From NCBI GenBank assembly GCA_902776975.1, contig CACYSI010000048.1:1-35094 (forward strand): 35,094 nucleotides of DNA, given 5' to 3'. Numbering within the stretch: the stretch's first letter is position 1; each line of letters starts with the position of its first letter. Source of the DNA: an uncultured Ruminococcus sp. Its GTDB lineage: Bacteria; Bacillota; Clostridia; Oscillospirales; Acutalibacteraceae. The translations under genes and the position numbers were made by a program. Below are positions 7,872 through 14,148 of the stretch, one piece after another. The notes below the pieces were generated by a model. That model made no database searches. It was not told the origin of the DNA and worked only from the letters and a program-made list of their open reading frames with translations.

Positions 7872-9665
7872 ATGAAAAAGATCACAGCGATGATCCTTGC
7901 TTTGATTATGCTGTCTGCGTTTTTGTCTGTGCCGTTCGGCGCGTCTGACAGCGAGATAGCCCCGACTCGCAGCGCGGAGGACTACTATCTCGTCGGCTCT
8001 ATGACAGATTGGAAGATATCGAAGGATCATCACCTGACTGAGGTAGAGGTCAGCGGCTACGAGCTGTATGTCATCAGAGATGTTTATCTGACAGTCGAAG
8101 ATCAGTTCAAGTTTGCTTACTCGCTGCATGGCGTTTTTCCCGACGAGTGGTTCCCGTACGGTATGGGCAACAATTTTAACGAGAACGATCAAAGTATTAT
8201 TGAAGATGCGTTTTATGATATCTATTTCAGACCTAATATGGACGGCGGTTCCGGATGGTTCTACGGTTGTATAAAGCTCGAGCCGTCCGAAGATATCTCG
8301 TCTACCGAAGGGGAGCCCGGTATACAGGCGCCGACCGAGGGCAGTACCTCCGGTATGCCTATGGCGGGTAACGGCACTCTTTACATCTACGGCACCTTCT
8401 CCGATTGGGAGCTGAAGGATGAGTACGCGCTTGATCGCAACGCCGACGGCTTCTATGAGCCTGAGGACTATGTCTATCTCAAAAAGACCGACAGGCTCCG
8501 CATCGCCTATTCTTTGGACGGAGTCAATATCGAAACGGTGTTCCCACAGAAAGACAATGTATACTTTACTCCGGCGTATACCAGCCGCTATTATAAGATA
8601 GAGTTTGACCTTTCCTGCAAGCAGAGCGGAGATGAATGGTTTAAGGGTTGTATCAGAGCGCGGATTATGTCTTCTCCCCGAAGACAGTGGCGATCAGGCA
8701 TTGATACTCCCGCTTACGATTATAAGCTCGGAGAATATCTGAGATTTGATTTTCAAGAGGATTTTTCGTATTCAGAATTATACTACCATACACAACGCAG
8801 CGAGGATATTTCTATCGGAGGTAATTATACAGATTGGGTCCTTGTGAGCGCGGAGCCTATTCTTGATAATGACGGAGTTATGTACGGAGTCTTTGATGAT
8901 GTGATGCTGATGAACGGTATCTCATATCCGTTCAGATTCGGTTACGGAGTGTATGACTGCATAAACGACAAGTTCTACAGCATTACACAGGCTTGGGATA
9001 TGGGCTTTGACGACTTGCATGATGTTTTTGTCCATGTGCTGAAGTCAAAGGATCTTATCGGCAGCATATTTATGCTGGGTGACGCTGACCGCGACGGTGA
9101 GCTGACTGTACTTGACGCTACTCATCTGCAAAGGTTCACCGTACACGCCGAGGATCTGGAGTATGATGATGTGACAGCGCATAAAAGTCATTCCTTCGGT
9201 CCTGAGATAAAGTATCTGACAGACTTCAACTGCGACGGAGACCGCGATATTATAGACGTCACCTTGATCCAGCGTCAGGTGACCGGTATAGAGCTGTATA
9301 AGCACGATCCGACAGCGAGCGTGAAGATAGTCGAAAAGGACGGCAAGTATTACGCTCAGGCGAGCAGCTCCTTCATGCGCGGTAATGTAAAGTATCGCTA
9401 TTGGATATCCGGAGGACTTCATGGGTATTCATATTATGATGTTAATAATATGGGAGCGTTCACATTCTGTAATGATCCGGATTACGATATAGAACCGGGC
9501 GGCGTGGTATTATCTACAGGCTTTACTGATGAAGACTGCGTAGAGCTGCCGCTCGACAGCATTACTAAGGATGAGAGGTTTACTCTGACTATCACCGCCA
9601 AGGATTCTTCCGGTAAGCTCTCAACATCCGAGTGTTATAATTTCTTTAATTCATCTGATAAGTAA
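7872..9665 (+). CDS. Secreted dockerin protein with CBM-like modules
   Basis: A 597-residue extracellular protein. A signal peptide ends near residue 24 (LSVPFGA). Two related beta modules follow: about 36-138 (YYLVGSMTDWKIS ... GWFYGCIKLE) and 168-264 (LYIYGTFSDWELK ... EWFKGCIRAR). A more distant third begins near 300 (ISIGGNYTDWVLV). The xxGxxxDW pattern resembles starch-binding/CBM-like immunoglobulin folds. A type I dockerin lies at about 402-472, with calcium loops DADRDGELTVLD and DFNCDGDRDIID separated by a longer than usual linker. The last 120 residues form an Ig- or Fn3-like domain. No catalytic domain is seen. AGGAGG precedes the ATG and the gene lies 18 bases behind the anti-sigma gene, so it is probably a target or partner of that sensor, docking onto a cohesin scaffold. 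Confidence 0.85.
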   Translation: MKKITAMILALIMLSAFLSVPFGASDSEIAPTRSAEDYYLVGSMTDWKISKDHHLTEVEVSGYELYVIRDVYLTVEDQFKFAYSLHGVFPDEWFPYGMGNNFNENDQSIIEDAFYDIYFRPNMDGGSGWFYGCIKLEPSEDISSTEGEPGIQAPTEGSTSGMPMAGNGTLYIYGTFSDWELKDEYALDRNADGFYEPEDYVYLKKTDRLRIAYSLDGVNIETVFPQKDNVYFTPAYTSRYYKIEFDLSCKQSGDEWFKGCIRARIMSSPRRQWRSGIDTPAYDYKLGEYLRFDFQEDFSYSELYYHTQRSEDISIGGNYTDWVLVSAEPILDNDGVMYGVFDDVMLMNGISYPFRFGYGVYDCINDKFYSITQAWDMGFDDLHDVFVHVLKSKDLIGSIFMLGDADRDGELTVLDATHLQRFTVHAEDLEYDDVTAHKSHSFGPEIKYLTDFNCDGDRDIIDVTLIQRQVTGIELYKHDPTASVKIVEKDGKYYAQASSSFMRGNVKYRYWISGGLHGYSYYDVNNMGAFTFCNDPDYDIEPGGVVLSTGFTDEDCVELPLDSITKDERFTLTITAKDSSGKLSTSECYNFFNSSDK

Positions 9666-9692
9666 AACAATTCCATATTACCCTATACGACG

Positions 9693-9733
9693 TAACGCCG
9701 CGGCTGAGCTTGATCCGGTTCGCCGCGGCGTTA
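9693..9733. terminator. Terminator-like hairpin after the dockerin gene
   Basis: TAACGCCGCGG pairs perfectly with CCGCGGCGTTA over 11 bases with a 19-base loop. The T-run after it is poor, so efficiency is uncertain. It lies between convergent genes. Confidence 0.6.
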
Positions 9734-9748
9734 TGTCGCCGGATTGAT

Positions 9749-9862
9749 CTACTCTCTTATATTATCCGAATGTCTGTCGGCGTCGGAGGCTACGTTCATC
9801 AGCGCCATGATGATAACTCCGATGATCCCGCCTACGATGATGCCTATCAAAAATCCTAACAT
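9749..9862 (-). CDS. Tiny membrane protein, DUF3789-like
   Basis: A 37-residue protein reading MLGFLIGIIVGGIIGVIIMA and then a hydrophilic tail with SDADRHSDN. One glycine/isoleucine-rich membrane helix fills residues 3-22. GGAGAG stands eight bases before the ATG. The pattern (short glycine-zipper helix, then an ALMNVAS-type junction and an acidic tail) fits the DUF3789 family of very small Firmicutes membrane proteins, whose function is unknown. It is on its own, convergent with the dockerin gene. The 9863-10134 interval upstream is AT-rich and holds no other gene. Confidence 0.7.
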   Translation of the reverse strand: MLGFLIGIIVGGIIGVIIMALMNVASDADRHSDNIRE

Positions 9863-10134
9863 TTTGATCTCTCCTCGTTAAAAAAATAATTATTACTATT
9901 ATTCCAATACCTAATAATAAATATACATATTTGCGGTAAAATACTACATATAGCGCCCCTTTTATTCCGATATACAAAATATTATTAAAACTTTGTAACT
10001 GTAGATTATGGTTTTGTTACTTGCAAACCACAAGATATTGTGCTATTATTCTAATTGCAATCAAGATAGAGTATATTTTTACTGTATTGAGACATATTTA
10101 AAACAGAAATAATAAAGGAAATGAGGAGATTGAC

Positions 10135-10428
10135 ATGAAAATAACAGTAACAGGCGGCACACTTGATCAGGCAGAGATCAACGCTTATGTAGAGCAGCTC
10201 AGAGAGCAGAACCCCGATAAGTACATCAAGACAGTTACATTCACCGTTGACGGTGAGTATGTTGATATGAGCTATACTTATGATAACGTCCCCTTCGAGC
10301 GTATCCGCCGCATCACAGGCTATCTCGTAGGTACCGTAGACCGCTTCAACGACGCTAAGCGCGCCGAGGTACAGGACAGAGTCAAGCACTCTATCGACTG
10401 CGGCTGTTCTTTAGAGGAGATCGCCTGA
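10135..10428 (+). CDS. Small NrdD-like protein
   Basis: A 97-residue soluble protein starting MKITVTGGTLDQAEINAYVE. The C-terminal half contains RIRRITGYLVGTVDRFNDAK followed by R-x-E-V-x-D-R-V-K-H-S, which resembles the very C-terminal part of anaerobic ribonucleotide reductase (NrdD) in Clostridia. Short free-standing proteins of this kind are often annotated as anaerobic ribonucleoside-triphosphate reductase, but it lacks the radical-bearing and active-site parts, so it cannot be the enzyme alone. A regulatory or partner role is open. GAGGAG lies seven bases before the ATG. It is monocistronic, just upstream of the metK promoter. Confidence 0.7.
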   Translation: MKITVTGGTLDQAEINAYVEQLREQNPDKYIKTVTFTVDGEYVDMSYTYDNVPFERIRRITGYLVGTVDRFNDAKRAEVQDRVKHSIDCGCSLEEIA

Positions 10429-10450
10429 TCTTGTCGACGGATATCGGCTA

Positions 10451-10479
10451 TTGACATATCCTGTCTGACGTATTATAAT
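10451..10479 (+). promoter_or_regulatory. Consensus promoter of metK
   Basis: TTGACA and TATAAT with a 17-base spacer, 60 bases ahead of the SAM riboswitch. Transcription would start near 10486, so a strong hairpin (10491-10523) would be at the very 5' end of the RNA. Confidence 0.85.
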
Positions 10480-10490
10480 ACAACATCGTA

Positions 10491-10523
10491 GGGAGGGACG
10501 TGACAAGCGTGATTGTCCCTCCC
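10491..10523. repeat. GGGAGGGAC palindrome at the metK leader start
   Basis: GGGAGGGAC and GTCCCTCCC form a 9-base stem with a 15-base loop. It resembles the GGGAGGGTC palindromes at the ends of the repeats near 19706 and 22496, so it may be a relative of that family. It lacks a T-run and is not a convincing terminator. Confidence 0.6.
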
Positions 10524-10539
10524 GTATTATTACAATCTT

Positions 10540-10632
10540 ACTTATCAAGAGCGACTGAGGGACAGGCCCGCTGAAGTCCGGCAACCTGCGTATGTAAGGT
10601 GCTAAATCCTGCGGTTTAACCGAAAGATGAGT
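10540..10632 (+). promoter_or_regulatory. SAM-I (S-box) riboswitch
   Basis: The conserved S-box core is present in order: CTTATCAAGAG, GACTGAGGGACAGGCCCG, TGAAGTCCGGCAACC, AAGGTGCTAAATCC and GAAAGATGAG. The P1 stem pairs ACTTATC with GATGAGT. SAM binding should favour the terminator that follows and so shut off metK, the enzyme that makes SAM. Confidence 0.96.
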
Positions 10633-10640
10633 ATATTATG

Positions 10641-10669
10641 CTCCGTGTGGTTGCCGCACGGAGTTTTTT
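10641..10669 (+). terminator. SAM riboswitch terminator
   Basis: CTCCGTGTGG pairs with CCGCACGGAG (one G-U) around a TTG loop and is followed by six T residues. It is the expression platform of the S-box leader. Confidence 0.9.
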
Positions 10670-10704
10670 GATTTTGTTCGGTTAATAAGGAATGAGGTAT
10701 ATTT

Positions 10705-11883
10705 ATGTCATATTTGTTTACATCGGAGTCGGTAACTGAGGGGCATCCCGATAAGGTGTGCGACAGAGTCTCCGATTCTATACTTGACGCGGTACTCGCG
10801 CAGGATAAGAACGCTCATGTAGCCTGCGAGACCACCGCTACTACAGGTCGTATCAATATCATGGGAGAGGTCAGCACTACCGCGCAGGTCGACTTTGAGG
10901 CTGTAGCGCGCAGGGCTGTCTGCGAGATAGGCTACGACTGTGAGAGAGCTACCTTTGACGGCAACACATGTGAGGTCAATGTGTTCCTTGACAGCCAAAG
11001 CCCCGATATAGCTATGGGCGTGAACGAGTCCTATGAGCACAAGGACGGCGACAGCGGCGACGAGAGCCAGCTCGGAGCCGGCGATCAGGGCATGATGTTC
11101 GGCTATGCCTGCGACGAGACTCCCGAGCTTATGCCGCTCGCGATCTCGCTCTCTCATAAGCTCGCTAAGCGTCTGACCGACGTACGCAAGAACGGCACTC
11201 TGCCTTATCTCCGTCCCGACGGCAAGACCCAGGTCACCGCTGAGTATGACGGCGATACAGTCAAGCGGGTCGATACTGTTGTTGTATCTACTCAGCACGA
11301 CGATGATATCCCTCTATCAAAGATCCGCGAGGATATCATCAATGTAGTTATAAAGCCCGTTATCCCCGCAGAGCTGATGGATGATGATACCAAGATATTC
11401 GTCAATCCTACAGGTCGCTTTGTCATAGGCGGCCCTGAGGGCGACTCCGGTCTCACCGGCAGAAAGATCATAGTCGATACCTACGGCGGTTACGCCCGTC
11501 ACGGCGGCGGCGCCTTCTCGGGCAAGGATCCGACTAAGGTAGACCGCTCGGCGGCTTACTATGCCAGATATATAGCTAAAAATATAGTCGCAGCCGGTAT
11601 AGCCAAAAAGGCTGAGGTGCAGCTCGCTTACGCTATAGGTGTGGCAAGACCGGTATCTGTCATGGTAGATACCTTCGGTACCTCAAAGTACAGCAACGAA
11701 GCTGTATCAAAGGCTGTTAATAAGGTGTTTGACGCTCGTCCGTCGTCGATAATCCGCTCGCTCGATCTGCTCAATACCAAGTATGCTCCGCTCTCATCCT
11801 ACGGTCATATGGGTCGTGAGGAGCTCGGCGTAAAGTGGGAGGATACCGATAAGACCGAGGCGCTTCTGCAGGCGCTCAATTGA
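10705..11883 (+). CDS. metK: S-adenosylmethionine synthetase
   Basis: A 392-residue methionine adenosyltransferase, forming SAM from methionine and ATP in the cytosol. It has the family signatures: [19 protein letters not shown] near the N-terminus (ATP and metal site), the hexapeptide region [12 protein letters not shown] at about 126-137, and [20 protein letters not shown] at about 267-286 (phosphate-binding P-loop). Length is normal for the family. AAGGAATGAGG precedes the ATG. It is transcribed alone from a consensus promoter through an S-box riboswitch, so SAM should repress it. The stop is followed by a strong hairpin shared with the convergent mazF gene. Confidence 0.98.
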   Translation: MSYLFTSESVTEGHPDKVCDRVSDSILDAVLAQDKNAHVACETTATTGRINIMGEVSTTAQVDFEAVARRAVCEIGYDCERATFDGNTCEVNVFLDSQSPDIAMGVNESYEHKDGDSGDESQLGAGDQGMMFGYACDETPELMPLAISLSHKLAKRLTDVRKNGTLPYLRPDGKTQVTAEYDGDTVKRVDTVVVSTQHDDDIPLSKIREDIINVVIKPVIPAELMDDDTKIFVNPTGRFVIGGPEGDSGLTGRKIIVDTYGGYARHGGGAFSGKDPTKVDRSAAYYARYIAKNIVAAGIAKKAEVQLAYAIGVARPVSVMVDTFGTSKYSNEAVSKAVNKVFDARPSSIIRSLDLLNTKYAPLSSYGHMGREELGVKWEDTDKTEALLQALN

Positions 11884-11908
11884 TAGTGATATAGTATACA
11901 CATATAAA

Positions 11909-11938
11909 AGTCATCCGGGGATTATTCCTCGGATGACT
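11909..11938. terminator. Bidirectional terminator, metK / mazF
   Basis: AGTCATCCGGGG pairs with TTCCTCGGATGACT over 12 bases with one G-U. The AAAA before the stem serves as a U-run for mazF-side transcripts; the metK side has only a short AT-rich tail. Confidence 0.7.
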
Positions 11939-11949
11939 ATTCATATATA

Positions 11950-12297
11950 CTAACCTATCAGCCCGAAGGAGACCGACAGCGCCTGATTGATAGCCTTCAT
12001 AGCTTCTATGTCTATAGAGCCCATCTTCTCCTTGAGACGTCTTTTGTCTAATGTACGCACCTGCTCGAGCAGTACCACGCTGTCCTTTTGCAGTCCGCAT
12101 CCGCCCGCTTCTATCGGGATATGAGTCGGCAGCTTTGTTTTGCTTTGGCGGCTTGTTATGGCGGCAGCGATCACGGTAGGTGAGTATCGGTTGCCTACGT
12201 CGTTCTGTATTATCAGCACGGGCCTTATGCCGCCTTGCTCAGAGCCTACTACCGGGCTCAGATCGGCATAGTATATATCGCCGCGTTTTATGTTCAA
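11950..12297 (-). CDS. mazF: MazF/PemK-family endoribonuclease toxin
   Basis: A 115-residue MazF-family RNase, which cleaves mRNA at short sequence motifs. It starts [22 protein letters not shown] and contains [12 protein letters not shown] and [17 protein letters not shown], the usual core with the catalytic arginine and threonine regions, and ends near the normal length. The chosen start is TTG, ten bases after AGGAG; an upstream GTG would sit almost on top of that site. No antitoxin ORF precedes it: the 135 bases up to the next gene hold only a divergent promoter. Clostridial chromosomal MazF homologues (NdoA type) are usually paired with a CopG-like antitoxin, so the partner is missing or elsewhere. 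Confidence 0.9.
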   Translation of the reverse strand: MNIKRGDIYYADLSPVVGSEQGGIRPVLIIQNDVGNRYSPTVIAAAITSRQSKTKLPTHIPIEAGGCGLQKDSVVLLEQVRTLDKRRLKEKMGSIDIEAMKAINQALSVSFGLIG

Positions 12298-12377
12298 GTT
12301 ATTCACACTCCTGTATATTTATCTGTCAGTATTGTTGGCTGTTTTTTCTCGTTTTATACTAAGACAACTCCGCGCGG

Positions 12378-12406
12378 TTGAATTATACTCTTCATTGTGC
12401 TATAAT
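12378..12406 (+). promoter_or_regulatory. Promoter of the EamA transporter
   Basis: TTGAAT and TATAAT with a 17-base spacer, about 30 bases ahead of the transporter start. Confidence 0.6.
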
Positions 12407-12435
12407 TTTATTACTGATTTATTATATGACCGGTG

Positions 12436-13326
12436 ATGTTTAAGGTGAGTAACAGAACTAAAGGAATAGTCTTCTTGGTATTATCGGCGTTTTTCTTCGC
12501 CTGTATGAATATGTTTGTAAAGCTCAGCGGAGATGAACTGCCTGTTTTTCAAAAAGTGTTTTTCCGCAACGCTATGGCTTCGGTTATAGCTATAGCCGTA
12601 TTGATAAAGAACAAGCAGGGCTTCAGACCTAAGGTCAAGGGATCTATGCCGTTTTTGATCATGCGAACACTGTTCGGGCTCGGGGGAGTAGTCTGCAACT
12701 ATTACGCGCTCGAGACACTTGTGCTGTCTGACGCGTCTATACTCAATAAGATGTCGCCGTTCTTCGCGGTGCTGTTCTCTTTCATATTCATTAAGGAGCG
12801 TCCGAGGCTGTATCAGTGGCTTATCCTCGGCGGAGCGCTCTTCGGGACGCTGTTCGTCATCAAGCCGAGCTTCGCCAACGCCGCTTTCATCCCCGCTTTG
12901 GTCGGATTCTTGGGCGGAGTTTTGGCGGGAGCCGCATACGGATGTGTCCGCAAATTAGGTCTGATGGGGGAGAGCAATCCTTACATAGTGTTCTTCTTTT
13001 CTACGGCTTCTACTCTGATCGTGACGCCCGTGATGATAGCGGGCTATGTGCCTATGACCGTGTATCAGTGGATATATCTGCTGTCGGCGGGCGTATCGGC
13101 GGCTCTGGCACAGTTCTGCATCACGGCGGCGTATACCTACGCGCCCGCTAAGGAGATATCGGTATATGATTTCAGCCAGATAATATTCGCGTCGCTTATG
13201 AGTCTGATAGTATTTCAGCAAACGCCGGATATCTACAGTATCATAGGTTATATAATCATAATTTCCATGGCTGTTCTCAACTATTTTATCAGCAACAAAA
13301 AAATAACTAAAAAGAATAACGGCTGA
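12436..13326 (+). CDS. EamA/DMT-family transporter
   Basis: A 296-residue integral membrane protein with about ten hydrophobic segments and the two-fold EamA repeat. The first repeat runs from KGIVFLVLSAFFFACMNMFV to ILGGALFGTLFVIKP; the second starts near GFLGGVLAGAAYGCVRKLG. Members of the drug/metabolite transporter superfamily export amino acids, nucleosides or other small metabolites; the substrate cannot be read from sequence. The ATG is used although a GTG lies directly before it; no strong ribosome binding site is visible, so translation may be weak. It stands alone with its own promoter, directly upstream of the T-box-controlled ligase gene; a link to amino-acid traffic is only a guess. 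Confidence 0.88.
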   Translation: MFKVSNRTKGIVFLVLSAFFFACMNMFVKLSGDELPVFQKVFFRNAMASVIAIAVLIKNKQGFRPKVKGSMPFLIMRTLFGLGGVVCNYYALETLVLSDASILNKMSPFFAVLFSFIFIKERPRLYQWLILGGALFGTLFVIKPSFANAAFIPALVGFLGGVLAGAAYGCVRKLGLMGESNPYIVFFFSTASTLIVTPVMIAGYVPMTVYQWIYLLSAGVSAALAQFCITAAYTYAPAKEISVYDFSQIIFASLMSLIVFQQTPDIYSIIGYIIIISMAVLNYFISNKKITKKNNG

Positions 13327-13353
13327 TAGCTTATTATCGTCATAATAACGATA

Positions 13354-13381
13354 TTGACATTTTGCTTTAATGTGCTAAAAT
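13354..13381 (+). promoter_or_regulatory. Promoter of the first T-box unit
   Basis: TTGACA and TAAAAT with a 16-base spacer, about 18 bases ahead of the T-box leader. Confidence 0.75.
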
Positions 13382-13398
13382 TAGCTATAGACAATTAA

Positions 13399-13669
13399 TA
13401 AAGGCTGTGACGAAGACGGTCAGGGCTATGCTTTTTCAGAGAGTCGGCGTATGGTGTGAGCCGACAGAGCTAACCTCAGTACCCATCCCTTCCGAGCCGG
13501 AGGCCCGAACGGCGTTGCTTAGTAGATACCTCCCGTGATTGCTGCGTAAAGGCATAGGGGTTGTCAGACCCTGAGAGCGGCAGTTTTATACTGCAAATTG
13601 AGTGGTACCGCGGATGTGATTATTCACACTCGTCTCAATGTTGAGACGGGTGTGTTTTTTTTGAGGTAC
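13399..13669 (+). promoter_or_regulatory. T-box leader, specifier probably AUC (Ile)
   Basis: A tRNA-sensing leader. The Stem I base AAAGGCTGTGACGAAGA closes with CCGAGCC. The AG bulge and distal loop read CAGAGAGTCGGC, then GTATGGTGTGA, then GCCGAC. The T-box core TGAGTGGTACCGCGG is at 13599-13613; its UGGU pairs with a tRNA ending ACCA, so the discriminator is A. Aligned on the closing GAGCC, the specifier position (13485-13487) reads ATC, isoleucine; the base after it is C rather than the usual purine, so the reading is tentative. It controls the first HTH-cupin-ligase gene. Confidence 0.9.
13625..13662 (+). terminator. T-box 1 terminator
   Basis: CACACTCGTCTCAA pairs with TTGAGACGGGTGTG (14 bases, one G-U, loop TG), followed by eight T residues. 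It competes with the antiterminator that contains the T-box core. Confidence 0.92.
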
Positions 13670-13670
13670 T

Positions 13671-14041
13671 GTCCAAGAAGCGGAGCCGCAGGCGAACGCT
13701 GATTGGCTAACAGTACCCACGCAAGGCTCTCCCAAGAACCGGAGCCGTAAGGCGAACGGTGATTGGCAGAGAGCTACTGCGAAGGCGCAAGTCCAAGAAG
13801 CGGAGCCTCAGGCGAACGCTGATTGGCTAACAGTACCCACGCAAGGCTCTCCCAAGAACCGGAGCCGTAAGGCGAACGGCGATTGGCAGAGAGCTACTGC
13901 GAAGGCGCAAGTCCAAGAAGCGGAGCCGCAGGCGAACGCTGATTGGCTAACAGTACCCACGCAAGGCTCTTCCAAGAACCGGAGCCGTAAGGCGAACGGC
14001 GATTGGCAGAGAGCTACTGCGAATAGGTCCAAGAAGCGGAG
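13671..14041. repeat. Tandem 120-base repeat, three copies plus remnant
   Basis: Three copies begin at 13671, 13791 and 13911 with GTCCAAGAAGCGGAGCC. The period is exactly 120 and only about four positions differ; a broken fourth copy starts at 14027. Each unit is itself two diverged 60-base halves, both carrying CCAAGAA-x-CGGAGCC, AGGCGAACG and GATTGGC. One forward frame stays open through all copies (a 40-residue period) but contains no ATG, GTG or TTG, so it is probably not translated. The array lies between the T-box terminator and the ligase start, inside the 5' leader. Confidence 0.95.
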
Positions 14042-14148
14042 AGAAAATCTTTAACGCTGATTACATCTGTCGTGAACAAACCGCTCATTACAAGGCGTGA
14101 TATTTATTAATTGGTCTGATATTTATATTGATCAATGGAGGAAATACT

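Noticed and set aside
9762-9977. Reverse ORF of 71 codons starting MYIGIKGALY
   Set aside because: It overlaps the 37-residue membrane protein gene in another frame, while that smaller gene has a clear GGAGAG site and a sensible membrane helix.
13808-14032. Reverse-strand ORF over the tandem repeat array
   Set aside because: It is only an open frame created by the 120-base period; no start signal, and the array lies in a leader.
13671-14041. CRISPR-like array
   Set aside because: The units are adjacent and 120 bases long with no unique spacers, so this is a tandem repeat, not a CRISPR.
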